Assembly (NCBI GenBank): GCA_020881915.1
Contig: JAJFPB010000008.1
Coordinates: forward strand, 1,364,001-1,428,000
Direction of reading: 5' to 3'
Source of the DNA: Paramyrothecium sp. XJ0827
Lineage: Eukaryota; Ascomycota; Sordariomycetes; Hypocreales; Stachybotryaceae
Length of the DNA stretch: 64,000 nucleotides
Each line of letters opens with the position of its first letter. The first letter of the stretch is position 1. Under the pieces are notes generated by a model, which saw only the letters and a list, made by a program, of their open reading frames with translations, was not told the DNA's origin and did no database searches. Shown piece after piece: positions 23,397 through 35,375 of the stretch. Made by a program: the position numbers and the translations under genes.

Positions 23397-26300
23397 ATGT
23401 CGCCGTTCAGCCAACCGACGAACGCTTCGTCACCAGCATCCAACCCGTTCGCTCCTCGCAGCAATCCATTCGCGCCTCAGGCCAAGAGCGACGGCGGCTC
23501 CTTAGGGGCCTTTGGCAAACCCAGCGATGGGGGCGGCGGCAAGTTCGCGAAGCGGAAACACCCGCTGGCCCAGGAGGTCACCTTTGACAGCGACGATGAC
23601 AGGCGGAAGGGGAAAATGAAGCCCAGACACAACAATCCTTTCCTCAGCGACGACAATTCCGGAGACGATGCCAAGGTAAATGGCTCGAAACGGGCGAATC
23701 ACGGCGCCAATGGCTCCAACAAGACACGGCATGCCGACAACGCGTCTTCACGAAATGGCGCTCAACGATTTGGCAGCAACGGCACCGCCGCAGCTCAACC
23801 CTTTGCGGCGAATCTTTCGCAGGCAGTGCCTACCCAGTCGAACGATCCGCATGCTAAAAAGGTCTACGATCAATTACACAAGGAGGGTATCAACCCGCCG
23901 CAATGGCCCTCACAACCCGGGAACCCGAGCAGCAAGACCCAGATGGCCAAGTTCCGAGAGCAGTACGAAGCGTATCGAGAGAAGGTCCGGGCATCTCTCA
24001 CAAAAGCAGGCATCATTGATGACCCGGAGAAGAGGAAAACGTTGCAAGATGCGATCGACTTCAAAGGCATTTGCGAAGACATGTGTCCCGAGTACGAGAA
24101 GATCCAGAGAATCACCGAACTCGACGTGCACCAACCCGAAAAGGACGCGAGCACGACCTATGCCAATACCGCGCGCATGATAAAAAAGCTTGCGCGATCT
24201 GCCGCGGGTCAAGAAGCGCCACTTCCGATGGACGTACGATCCGTGGCCGCCCTGCGTCGAACGCTCGACTACCTGATAGACGACCTCCTGCGCGACGACG
24301 GGAATTTGCCAGTGCTGCATGGTTTCTTATGGGATCGCACCCGTGCAATTCGCCGCGACTTTACTTTTTTCTCTGCTCTGAACGCCGAGGAACTCAAAAG
24401 CCAGGTTTACGTGCTGGAAAACATTGCTCGATTCCATGTCACCGCGTTACATCTGCTCTCCCAGGAAGGAGTTGCGCCAGAGGATTTTGTCGAACAGCAG
24501 GAGTTGGAGCAACTTGGCAAAGCATTACTGTCGCTTCGAGACGTATACGACGACTGCGACTCGCAAGGGATCATCTGTGAGAACGAGGCAGAGTTCAGGG
24601 CTTACTATCTCATCTTTCATGCCAATGATCCCAACATCATGGAAACAGTTCAGCGACAATGGCGCCCAAGCTTGTGGAGGGACTCGGATGAAGTCCGTAC
24701 GGCAGTTTCCTTGGTCGAGGCACTTCAGAACACCGTCGACTTCCACGGCCCATTGAAAGATGCGCCGTCACTAGCCGCGTCAGGCGCCTCTCTTGCCTAC
24801 TTTAGAATCATGCGGGACCCCAGTGTTTCGTACACGATGGCATGCTTTGCAGAGTGCCATCTTCCACATCTTCGACGCTCTATACTTAAAAAGGTCAAGA
24901 GGGCCTTGGCTCGACCAAAGGAGACGGCAAAGGATGTGACGGCAGCTGCCCTGAACAAATTCCTGCAGTTCGACACCATTCAAGAAGCAATAGACTTTGC
25001 CAAGCTTCACGACCTCCAGTTCGCTGCTGACGATGAAGCCCCTTCGGATCCAGGCCGGCAATACCTAATCTTGAACAACAGAGCACCATTACCGCACCCT
25101 CGTCTGCAACATCAATTCTCCCGGACCCTGGTGGAGAACAAGCGCGGCTCAGCGCCGTTACCGAAACTCATTCACCAATCGATCTTGGATTCTGGAGGAC
25201 GGGGTTCGGTCGCAGATCAGTCCTCCGAAAAGGGGTTGTTCGTCAAGGATAACGAGCCGAACGCCTTTGCAAAGCCAGCGTCCGCAGGCTTTGGAGTTTT
25301 GCAACCGCCAACGGGATTCTCGCAGACCCCGAGCGCGTTTAAAGGTATGAACCGTTGTCGTCGAGGCAATTGAGCTTGACGGCGTAAAGGCAGTCCGGGC
25401 GACACTTGTCTACCTTGGTTGTCTTCGCCTTCATGCTCAAGGCGCAGACGAACTCCTCTCATCAGTTCCTACCTTGCTAACTAACCGTTCTTTAGCACCA
25501 TCCTTCGCCTCCCCCTCCGCACCACAAGCAGCTTCTCCCTTTGCACCAGCAAGTAGCACACCAACACCACCAGTCAGCAACCCATTCGCGCCGGCTGCCC
25601 AGCCTTCTAGCGGTATCTCCAGCGCCAGTCCATTCGCACCATCCTCCTTCAAGGCTGCCGCGCCAGCAGCACCCGGTTTGCAGCCAAAGGCAGGCGACAA
25701 TGGCTCCAGTTCCTTAGAAAGCCAACCCGCGGCCAAACCCGGCACTTTCGACTTTCTTTCGAAAGCTGCCTCCTCAGCGCCCTCGACACCGTCGTCTTCA
25801 CCATTTGCAGCGTTTTCCACGAGCAGCAAACCATCTTCGTCAGGCTCAGCAGCCCCAGCACCGGGGCTCCTTAAAGGTCCGCCCTCAGCGCCATCTACGC
25901 ATCCGCCGCCATCGCTGCTACCCCAGTCCACCCCTTCCCATACTGGAGCGGCCATCTCAGGAGATGCAAGCTTGCCTAAGCCAACGGGATCTCCATTCGC
26001 TACTAGTACACCCCAGTTCCCACCCAGCGGGTCAAAGGACACCGTCACTACGAAGCCAAGTTTACCAAGTTTAATCGATACGCCCAAGTTGGCTCCCAGC
26101 CCGGCAACAAAGCCAACCTCTCTCGTTTCTGGCACCCCAGAAGTACAGACTGCGCCGTCCAAAGCGGCCCCCAGCCTGCTCGGTCAAAGTAGCCTTCCGC
26201 CAGCGCAATCCCCCCTACTAAGCGGTGGAGCTCCTCAGCCTGCACCGTCATTCACCTTCTCCAACTCGTCATCCACCTTGAAGCCGACAGGGTCCACTAC

Positions 26301-27537
26301 GAGCCAGCCATGGTCACACCCAGCGCAACTTGAGCCTAAGAAACCACCTCCTCCACGGGACCTTCTCGGCGACTTTACAAAATGGTTCGTCATGGGAGAT
26401 GACGGGCTAATGGAGCAATTCAAGGTGTACATGATCGAAGATATCCTCACAGAAGTGTTTCGAAGTCATCATGTCGAACAGGAGGAGCTTGCACGCCAAG
26501 AGGAAGAGGAACGTCTTCGACGGGAAGCGGACGGGTTCCGATTGAGGAGTTTGTCCGTCAGGTATTTTTACCTTTGGAGAGATATTGCGCGCGAGCGGCG
26601 GCTGAGAGAATTGCGGCGGAGCGGACGTGAGCAGCTTCGAGCCTACCAGGAAGCACAGCGCGCGGCCAAGCTGAAGGCGCAGGAAGAGGCCGCGCGAGAA
26701 GCGGCTAGGGAACGGAAGCAAATCGCAAACCTGGATCGAACCAAAGAGATGCGGGATATGCTGGGCAGCAAGAAGCTGAGCAAACGAAAAGCCGAAAAGG
26801 CATTACTTGCGTCGGGTGTCCTGGCTGGAGTCGGCAACGAGCAAGAAGCCATTGCAGCGATCGTAGGGCAGATGTCGGACTTGCCTGATAGTGCAGGGTC
26901 AAGCCGCCAGCCTTCGCGATCGCCTTCGGAGCCCAGGCGCAAGGAGGGCGCCAAGACAAAAGCATTGCGTGAACTGTACCAGCCAAGCTTCTCCGGCTCA
27001 TTCCGCCGTTCGCTGCCGGCCATGTCGTCTAGGAGTAACGGCAGCCCAGCCCGCACCAGTCCAACAAGTAGGGCTTCGGAACGGTGGAGGCTGAAGGCGA
27101 TGGGGATCGTGCAGTTGCCGGACGGCACCGCTGTACCAGAGTCTCTGGCCAACGACAAGACATTTTCAAAGAGCTATTCGCAGTTGGGGTACGGATCTGA
27201 CGGCGCGTCACAACGACGAGCATCGGCCTCCACCGCCGCACAAAACAATGCGCCTCGCAGCAGTACAAGCGGTCACCCGTCAACAAGCGTCGAAGCGGAC
27301 GATGGCCAATCACTGAACCACAAGAGGAAGCGTCCAGCCGACGACGAAGGTGACACCAACGCGTTGACGAACGGCAGCTCCGACGGGGCGCACAAGCGCA
27401 TCATGAGCGAGACGGAAAACACCATCAACGAGCTGAGGGCGCTCAGGGCGGAACTAGAGGAGGGTACAGCGTGGTTCAAGACGCAAAACGAGAAGCTACG
27501 GGGCGAGATCACCAGCAGGGGAAGCACGCCCTACTAG
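23397..27537 (+). CDS. SAC3: SAC3/GANP nuclear mRNA-export factor
   Basis: Exons 23397-25344 and 25496-27537 give 1329 residues; the intron is 151 nt. The N-terminal region is low-complexity with NPFAP repeats. The SAC3/GANP core lies at about residues 222-560 (GICEDMCPEYEKIQRI, LRRTLDYLIDDLL, FLWDRTRAIRRDFTF, EFRAYYLIFHAND). A second PFAP-rich linker follows, then a helical segment (RDLLGDFTKWFVMGDDGL, then YFYLWRDIARERRLRELRR) with a long charged coiled coil. The C-terminus ends in a short coiled coil (ETENTINELRALRAELEE). In the family, Sac3 scaffolds TREX-2 with Thp1, Sus1 and Cdc31 at the nuclear pore. The start is ATG 23397; the family N-terminus is poorly conserved, so it is less certain. 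Confidence 0.9.
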
Positions 27538-28308
27538 CGATGATGGATAGGAGGAAATGAAGGTCATGTTTAGAGGAGGAGGTGATGGCATTGTAAAGGG
27601 AGGAGAAGGGATAAGGGACAGCGGTGCGCAAAATCTACGGACACGGCCTCTACGACTTATGGCCACTGGTTTTCTCTTGGGCTTGAATTGGTTTTCCTCT
27701 GGCATCTTTGATTGCGGCATTCCCTCGAAACTCTCAAGATACCCCTCCTTAGAGTTGTACGGTCGATGAAATGGTCAATGCGTCGCGGTTGTATATAGTC
27801 ACCATGGTGTTTTGGGGAGGGCCTCACTTGTATAGCGATAACAAAGGTTCATCATGCTGCATGGTTCCAGGCGCACTGCATCTCGTCTCGCTCGGGTCGG
27901 TGTGAAATTGTTTTCTTCGGACGGGCGCGCTCATGGACGGTTCGGCTCACACAACACAACTATTGCGCTGATTAGCGCCGTGCTTTGGGGCTAGTATGGG
28001 ACGCGCAACGCATAGTTGACAGTAGATGTTTGATTGCAGCACATAGAATCTGCGGGTATGCATTGACCCCTGGGCCAGTGTCTGTCCCCTGGACTGATAT
28101 GAGGGGTGCACGACGCCAATCCCCTTGGCGCGCCCTTCCATAGCCTAAATGAGAAGCAATCCGTTTGCCTGGACCCCAAACCCCAAACTCCTTAGCCCCC
28201 GACCCAACGCCCCAGTAGTGAGTAGAAGGTAAGATTGTTCCCCAGGAACCAATCTCACCGCAAAATCAGCCCGTAGGAATCCGTTCCCTCCTCGGGCTTA
28301 TCCAGCGT
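27538..28308. other. Intergenic region, nothing recognised
   Basis: The interval after SAC3 contains only short unrelated frames and the likely 3' ends of SAC3 and of the small minus-strand ORF. No repeat or RNA gene is seen. Confidence 0.4.
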
Positions 28309-28581
28309 TCATAGAGTTGTCGTCGCGGTAGTCGGCGCCGCCATGTTGTAGCTGCGGACGGACTGCGCGTCCGAGTCCGGCGTGAGCAGCGCCGTCCTCG
28401 AGTCGCCCGCGGCGCCGCCCATCGTGTACACCTGCCGCGAGGACGACGACCGCCGCGAGAGCGGCGAGGCGGGCGAGGCAGCGCCGTTGAAGCAGGCCGT
28501 GCAGGGACAGGCGCCGGCCGCGTTGGCGGGTGGTGGAGGAGCGCAGTGGCGGGCGAACCAGCTCTGGCGCTGCGAAGGCAT
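28309..28581 (-). CDS. Small Cys-containing hypothetical protein (90 aa)
   Basis: A single open frame of 90 codons from ATG 28581 to TGA at 28309. I do not recognise the protein. It has an N-terminal Cys motif (CPCTAC at about residues 25-30, plus Cys13), a Ser/Arg-rich middle (SRRSSSSRQ) and a Thr-rich C-terminus. Almost all third codon positions are G or C, as in the neighbouring real genes, while the overlapping frames on both strands look random. The sequence before the ATG (ccagcc) is a plausible initiation context. It has no signal peptide or membrane segment. Confidence 0.5.
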   Translation of the reverse strand: MPSQRQSWFARHCAPPPPANAAGACPCTACFNGAASPASPLSRRSSSSRQVYTMGGAAGDSRTALLTPDSDAQSVRSYNMAAPTTATTTL

Positions 28582-29905
28582 GGCTGGCTGGGCGGTGGTG
28601 GAGAGGAAGAGGCGAAAGGGAAGGATAAGGATTCGCCCACACTACTTATCAAAAGAAATGGGAAGTAGGCCGGTAAGTAGATTCGTTCCCCTTAAGCAGG
28701 GAGGACATCCCAGCAGGACGGGCCACGCCAGCCTTTTATGCTTAACCTTTCGGCGGGATTGCTTCATTCATGCCCCCCCCAGACGGGGCAGGAGGCTCGG
28801 AACGAGGTACAGTGTGGTTACGTTCTATAGGCTCTCGCAACGAGGTCTAGACCCGTCTGGGGAAATCTCCCAAGGCACGCCAAGCCGCTGGTGGTTGCAT
28901 ACAGCCAGGATTGTCTCTTTTTGTTGCCGTGCGGGGAAAAGGGGGGCCCATGGGGGAGAGAGCGCTCTGTGGCCATTTGCTGAAGGGAGACGGGCCGTGG
29001 GCTTATCATGACAAAACGACAACCTTCTGTGTTATTAGTCGGGGACAGCAAACCAGACAGAACGCAGGTTGGGCGGCGGGCCGCCGGCCGTTTGACGGGT
29101 CCTGGCGGCTGCTCCGCTCCACAAGCCGGGCACGGTTCCGGACACAGCCGGGATTAACATTCTCTACACACAACAGGACAGCCATCTGCGTTCTCAAAGC
29201 CAGACCCTGTGTTCACAAGGCCATGGCCAGAAATGCTCATGACGAGTTTTGAGATGGCCATGACGCGTTTTCTACAGTTACAGCCCTACGGCGTCGATTA
29301 GTAGCCTCGACAGTGCCGTCATAGCATGGCGTTTCCCTTGGATCTCCCTCCCCGTCTAGTAGTATGATGTCGGATCGTGCTACGCTCGGCTTCGGCGGAT
29401 GATCAACAGCCGGAAACTCTGTCTTGCCGTCTGCCATGTCATCCGGCAAGCTGGTTCCGAGCGGATCGACGGGAGAGAAAAGATATAGCCTTTCCAACTA
29501 ACCACTGCTAGACTCTGGGTTAGACCTGGAGTGAGCCAACAGTGCCTGCATTTCGCTAGACCCTTCCTGAACAAGCATTCGCGTTGGTTCTATTAGCACG
29601 ATCCGTTCTACAATCTAATATCCTGCAGACAGTGTAAAACCCAAGCGTCACGGCAAGAAATAAAGCTCATCGCAATAATGGACGACTCGAGTTCAAAAGG
29701 CTACTATTAGAGCATACAAGCACATTGAAACTCTCCCAGCACGACCCTGTCAGCCGTTAACCACCTACGTCGTGGAAGCCCATGCACGCTTTATAAACGA
29801 ATATGCCTTGGCCTCCATGTTCACGGGCCCAACCTCCAGCCGCAGCCCTGCAAATAATACACGTGATATGAAAACCCAGTCTATAGAGGAAAACGAGGCG
29901 AAAAC
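28582..29905. other. Intergenic region, no supported gene
   Basis: About 1.3 kb between the small ORF and the 3' end of the succinyl-CoA ligase gene. An 86-codon minus-strand frame at 29237-29497 has mixed codon use and no motif. It is not annotated as a gene. Confidence 0.4.
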
Positions 29906-31473
29906 TTAGATGCCTAGGGAGAACTCGACGCCGACGTCAATGTCGCGGGCTGGGAAACGATCAGTTAGCATCACAGAACTCTTCAGTCGGGGATCCCGTC
30001 CCACTCACCAAGCTTGACGACCTTGGACAGCTGGACGGCCTTCTCGGCGGCGCTTTGCAGGTCGTCGATGGAGAAGATCTTCATGCCCGAGTCGTTGATG
30101 AGCTTGTGGGCCTGCTCGACGTTGGTGCCCTGCAGACGGGCGATGATGGGGATCTTGAGGTTGAGCGTCTCGACCGTCTTGATGAGGCCGGTGGCGATGG
30201 CGTCGCAGCGGACGATGCCGCCGAAGATGTTGACGAAGATGGCGGTGACCTTGGAGTCGCTGGTGATGAGCTCAAAGGCCTCCTTGATGGCGGCCGGGGT
30301 GGCGCCACCGCCGACGTCGAGGAAGTTGGCGGGCTGGCCGCCGTTCAGCTTGATGATGTCCATGGTGGCCATGGCGAGGCCGGCACCGTTGACCAGGCAG
30401 CCGATGTCACCGTCGAGCTTGATGAAGTTGAGGTTGGACTCGGCGGCGCGCACCTCGTCGGGGTCCTCCTGGGTGGTGTCGCGCCACTCAAAGATGTCCT
30501 TCTGGCGGAACTCGGCGTTGTCGTCGAAGCCGAACTTGGCGTCCATGCAGAGCACCTGGTGGTCCGACGTCTCGGACAGGGGGTTGATCTCGATCTGGGT
30601 GGCGTCCTTCTCGCGGAAGATCTTGTAGAGCTTCTGGATGGTGTCCTTGGCGTCCTCGACGCACTGCTCGCTGAAGCCGAGCTTGACGGCGATGTTGCGG
30701 GCCATCTCGTCGGTGACACCCGTGTTGATGTCGACGTAGGTGGTGATGATGGCGTCGGGGCTCTCCTTGGCGACCGTCTCAATGTCCATGCCGCCCTGCG
30801 AGGACGAGACGATGACGGGGGTCTGGGTGGCGCGGTCCATGAGGATGGCCAGGTAGAACTCGCGGCGGGCGAACTTGCGCTCGCAGATGTAGACCGAGCT
30901 GCACAGGCGGCCGCCGGCGCCCGTCTGCTTGGTGACGAGCTTGTGGCCAATCATCTGCTCGGCGAACATCTCGGCTTCGTGAGGGGAGTAGATGACGCGG
31001 ACACCGCCCTTCAGGCCGTTGCTGAAGGTGCCCTTGCCTCGGCCACCGGCGAGGACCTGCGCCTTGATGACCATGTCGTCGGTTCCGATCTCCTTGGCGA
31101 CCGCCTTGGCCTCGCTGGCCGACTTGGCGACGGAGCCCTTGGGGACGCCGACACCATACTGCGAAGAGGGAAAAGGGTGAGTTCATGGGGCTCAATTGAT
31201 ATCTCGCGCGCGGGCGAGCGATAAGGGGGGAATGGATTTTACCTGGCGCAGGAGGTCGGCAGAGAGGTACTCGTGGATGCTGAGAGCTCGCTTCTGCTGA
31301 GCGACGCCGGGAAGTCGGACGGAGGGAGCGACCTGTAGCTTGGAAAGATGCGATGGTTAGAAAAATTACAGCTCAAATTTCCCTCCCCCTCAGGGTCGCG
31401 CCAATCGATGGGATTTTACCTTGGAGGCGCTCAGGGCCGAGGCCAGGGTGCGGCTGCTGCCGAGTCTGAACAT
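29906..31473 (-). CDS. Succinyl-CoA ligase beta subunit, mitochondrial
   Basis: Four exons (31473-31420, 31332-31243, 31158-30009, 29949-29906) give 445 residues. The N-terminus ([18 protein letters not shown], basic and Ser/Ala-rich) is a mitochondrial presequence, followed by the mature start [23 protein letters not shown]-grasp motifs follow: [33 protein letters not shown] and NFLDVGGGA; the ligase part has [14 protein letters not shown]. The last exon encodes only the C-terminal residues [14 protein letters not shown], which fits the fungal family. Reading through the last intron would give the wrong end (GEWDGIPD). The enzyme catalyses succinyl-CoA + NDP + Pi to succinate + NTP + CoA in the TCA cycle, with the alpha subunit encoded elsewhere. 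Confidence 0.96.
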
Positions 31474-31855
31474 TGTGACTGGGTTTGGGGCGAGCTGCCG
31501 ATTGTGACAGGCAAAGAAGGGGAGGAGTGGAGATGGGGAGGGGTGGGCGGTGTTGTCGACAGGAAGAAAATCGTCGACAGACGGGATTTTTTGAGATGAG
31601 GTTCAAAGACACGAAGCTTTGCTGGAGCACGCTCAAACAGGAAACGAGTCCTGTCGCAGGCTCTAGCCCGGAAAGGACCGGGCGCGCATGTGCCGCGGAA
31701 AAAGGGTTTCGCCGGGGCAGCTTAGCCGTGGGCCGAACGTAGCTGCAACGTCAAGATAATAATTCGCGACAGGGCAGAGATGAGCAAAGCCAGAGTGCGT
31801 GCATTTATCTAGAATGCGCATCCTGCAGCTCTCCCAAAGATCTTTAGTGACGCTC
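31474..31855. other. Promoter/3' interval between succinyl-CoA ligase and Nudix genes
   Basis: A 382-bp gap upstream of the ligase start and downstream of the Nudix stop. No gene is seen; it probably carries the ligase promoter. Confidence 0.45.
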
Positions 31856-32428
31856 TCATCGACTCTTCAAATTAACGTTATCCCCTCGCTGAGCCTTTTG
31901 CGCCACGCTCTCCGTGAGCGCAATGGCTTTGCTCAAAACATCTCGATCCCCCTGGTACTTGAGCTTGCTGAGAGCTTCATCACACGGGAAGAAGCTGGCT
32001 TGAAACCCGGGCTCTGCTTCTGCAGCTTCCCTCTCGCTCTCCACGCGCGCAATGAACCACCAGATGAACTTGACGCCCGTTTTCACTTCCCGGACAGACA
32101 CCATGAACGGCTCCTCGAGGTCGGGGTAAGCCCGCGGTGCATCGAGCACGTCGTTCGCCTCTGCGGCGGACGGAGCGCGAGTCGGCATCGTCACGGGCTG
32201 CAGGCGGCATGGATATCCCGTCTCCTCCTGGACCTCACGTAGAGCAGCCTGCTGTCTAGTCTCACTGCAGTTCCGCCGTCCCTTGGGCAGCAGCCATTCA
32301 TCCGTCTTCAGGGAACGAATCAAGCACACCCGAGTCGGGTCAGTCGCGAAGTCGAACAGAATTGCCCCACAGCTCTCGACGAATTCCTCGGACGTGTAGT
32401 TGGTTGTCGGTAAGCCCGATACTGCCAT
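31856..32428 (-). CDS. Nudix hydrolase
   Basis: A single exon of 190 residues from ATG 32428. A longer frame runs upstream to 32746, but its extra 106 residues have no family similarity and the domain starts near residue 12. The Nudix box is complete at residues 50-72 (GX5EX7REVQEETG, from GRRNCSE to LREVQEETGY), preceded by WLLPKG. The protein fold is predicted as a MutT-like pyrophosphohydrolase acting on nucleoside diphosphate-linked substrates, possibly diadenosine or inositol polyphosphates. The WWFIARVE strand and FFPCDEAL helix fit the C-terminal half of the domain. The substrate is not determined by sequence alone. Confidence 0.88.
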   Translation of the reverse strand: MAVSGLPTTNYTSEEFVESCGAILFDFATDPTRVCLIRSLKTDEWLLPKGRRNCSETRQQAALREVQEETGYPCRLQPVTMPTRAPSAAEANDVLDAPRAYPDLEEPFMVSVREVKTGVKFIWWFIARVESEREAAEAEPGFQASFFPCDEALSKLKYQGDRDVLSKAIALTESVAQKAQRGDNVNLKSR

Positions 32429-33389
32429 TGTATGTGGTATTGCGGTCGGCTTTTGGCCGGGGTCTGGTGACCAATTGTTTGCCCGTTGGTATTCAAACCC
32501 AAGTTGAAAGATAAGCCAAGGATTCAAGAACTCGATATGCACATCGCGCAGGGAATGTCGCGAGGCACTCCAGCAAGTATCCGAAATGGCCAATTGCCGC
32601 CTCTTACCACGTGTCTTGGCCAGCCCGATTGAGGATACCAGCTGCTCAAGCCAGGAATGCAGTGGATGCTGTTTGCTAGCCCACGTTTCCCACTCTTCCC
32701 AGCCCAGCGCCAATCCAAGACACAATCCCAAGGTTATACTTTGCATAACCCTAGAACGGCTTCAAGGATCCCTTCACATGTGCCCTGGAATTGAGATTCG
32801 CGGATTCTCGATCCTCTTTCAGAGCTGCCCGAACCCGAATAGTGCCACTGCTGCTCGTATACTGTCCAATGGCAGCGCTGCGCCTGGGGTCTGTTTCGGC
32901 TCGTCCTACGACGCCGCTCGGCACTTTGCCTGATTCGGTCAAAGAGTTGATCCACCTCGATCTTGAATGTGATGTTCTTGTGGTCGTTCGTTACTGATAT
33001 CCCATATACTAATTACCACTTCTCCCAAAATGAGACCGGCGTGAAGAGCTCGCATACTATCAACTGGCCAAGATAACTTCTACGTGACGATAGAGGACTC
33101 TCGTGGACTCTTATGCCTCACACCACCTAGACGAAAAGTTTCCATGGTACAAAGACAGTGGTCTCACTCATCTAGGTGTTCCAGGAAATCCAGTTGTTGC
33201 ATCCGCGGACGAGTGAGATCATCCCTGTAAACAAGAAAGCCACTATATTTCCCTCGGATCTTTTCTCGGATTCATTATCCAGAGAGCATGATGGCCGGGT
33301 CGAGACTATATCATCCACTCTTTCCGTCTCCATGACCGACCTGCTGTCCATGTCTCACCGGCAGGTCACACCAGGCCATTCGCTTCATC
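32429..33389. promoter_or_regulatory. Divergent intergenic region of Nudix and P450 genes
   Basis: A 961-bp interval between two start codons that face away from each other, so it should hold both promoters. No obvious gene or strong motif is seen, although the Nudix reading frame stays open without a stop up to 32746. Confidence 0.45.
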
Positions 33390-35183
33390 ATGGCCTTGAT
33401 TCTTTCTGTCCCTGTTGGGCCGTGGTTCATATCCCTTGCCTTGATTGGTTTTCTTCATGTTCTGGTGTTGGTCCGCCATCGGATAGTGGACCTCAAGATC
33501 AAGCAAGCTGGTGGTATTCGAGCTCCGATCCTCGCTTGCGACTTGTTCAATGGTGAATACCCTTCTGCCTCTGTTTTAGTAGCCTCTTTCACCGAATCCA
33601 TAGGCTGTAAAATAAGCCGCCCTAACTGGATCCAGGCATAAGGCTCTATTGGCAGGTCGGGAAGAACCAATATCGCAACCGGTTACCCACCTGGTGCATC
33701 AATGCCCTAGATTCCGTCTCCTCGCAAGGCGCGCACTTCGCCGAGTTCAGCCTTACGGGGTCGAAGCGCGTCCTCATCACCCGCGATGCGGAACAGATCA
33801 AAGCCGTGCTTGCCACCAAGTTCGCCGACTTTGGCCACGGGCCTCAATGGCACAAGCTCTGGCGCCCGTTCCTGGGCGATGGCATATTCGCGGTGGATGG
33901 CCAGGCGTGGCACGACAGCAGAGCCATGATCCGACCCATGTTCACGCAGGAGAGGCTGCGGAACATTGACATCTTCGACGCTTGCACGGACAAGTTGCTC
34001 TCGAAGCTGCCTCCATCGGGCCAAACCGTCGACGTCAAGGATCTGTTTTACCGCTGGACACTTGATACCACCACGGACTTCCTGCTGGGTGAAAACGTCA
34101 ATAGTTTAGACAAGTATGTTGCTGCGCTAGTAGAAGCATCACAAACTGACTCGGCCTCATTCAGCCCCAACTCCGAGGTTGCCACCGCAATGGAGACGGC
34201 GCAGCGCATCCAGATGTACATATTCGTGCTCAAGTCAGTGAGTCCTTCGTCGAATTTTTGAACATCTCTTACACCACACCAGTCCCATTGCGCCCTTGAT
34301 TCCCAAAGGTGAATACCATCGCGCGATCCAAACTATAGAAAACTTCATCGCGCCCATCATCGCGCGTGCGCTCGCCGTTTCCGACAGCAAACCCGACGAC
34401 TCCTCCGAGTCAGACGAAGGCTATAGCTTCCTGCACAGCATTGCCCGCTCCTCGCAAGATCCCAAGACGATACGCGACCAGGTCATGTCCGTACTGCTCG
34501 CCGGCCGCGACACCACCGCCGCCACGCTCTCCTGGGCCATGTACGAGCTCGCCAACCGCCCCACGTCGTGGGCCCGTCTCCGGCGCGAGGTCCTCGACGT
34601 TCTCGGCACCACCGGCCGGCCCACCTATGACGCCCTCAAGGACCTGCAGCACCTGCGGCACATCCTCAGCGAGACGCTGCGGCTGCACCCCGCGGTGCCC
34701 ATCAACATGCGCCAGGCACTGCGCACCACAACGGTGCCCGGCGTCGCGGGAGGGCCAGACGTGGTTCTGCTGAAAGGCGACACCGTCACCATTGTCACCA
34801 TCGGCCTGCACCAGCGTGGTGACATCTACCCACCCACGTCAGACACGTTTGCGGATCCAGCTATTTTCAGCCCGGAGCGGTGGGAGGCGTGGACACCCAA
34901 GCCGTGGACATACACGCCGTTTCACGGTGGGCCGCGCATCTGCATCGGCCAGAACTTTGCCCTGACGGAGATGGCGTTTTGCTGTGAGTGAGCCCCGAAT
35001 GCGGCAAACTTCGGGGTTCCGGTTTTGCTAATCGTCTTCATCCAACCTCCAGTGGCACGGTTGGCGCAAAAGTACGAGAGAATAGAGTACCGCGGCGATT
35101 GGGCAGCGCAAACACTACGTACCGACATCATCGGCACGCCGGCACTGGATGTTCCGCTGGCACTTTTTGAAGGACAGGCGTAG
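33390..35183 (+). CDS. Cytochrome P450, CYP52 clan (fatty-acid/alkane hydroxylase type)
   Basis: Five exons (33390-33552, 33636-34113, 34165-34233, 34283-34983, 35053-35183) give 513 residues. An N-terminal membrane anchor (PWFISLALIGFLHVLVLVRH) is followed by LYWQVGKNQYRN. P450 landmarks are FGHGPQWHKLWRPFLGDGIF and the following WHDSRAMIRPMF, the I-helix AGRDTTA, ETLRLHP (ExxR), FSPERW and the heme loop FHGGPRICIGQNFALTE with the thiolate Cys. The pattern is CYP52/CYP539-like, an ER-bound omega-hydroxylase of fatty acids or alkanes. The third exon is short (69 nt), and the intron before it (51 nt) has no stop, so retention would add 17 residues. The model is supported by matching phases at all junctions. 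Confidence 0.88.
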
Positions 35184-35375
35184 TTGCAGTTGCACCATGG
35201 CAGGCAGGAGCTGTGGGACAGACAAAGGCATTTAAAAACCAAGAATGATCTTAATATAGACCCGTAGTGGGCCATTACAAGTGATCGCCAACCAGCCCAT
35301 CCCTGATGAGGTCCACGAAGAAGAATCATCAAAACCTGCCTTTATTCCACACCAGAAGACAACTTCCACAATCTC

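Noticed and set aside
28382..29011. Plus-strand frame of 209 codons
   Set aside because: Overlaps the small minus-strand ORF with coding-like codons; its own product is Arg/Gly-rich with no domain, and codon use changes along its length.
30055..31224. Plus-strand frame of 389 codons over the succinyl-CoA ligase gene
   Set aside because: It is antisense to a secure conserved gene and its Asp/Val/Leu-rich composition reflects the high-GC codons of the other strand.
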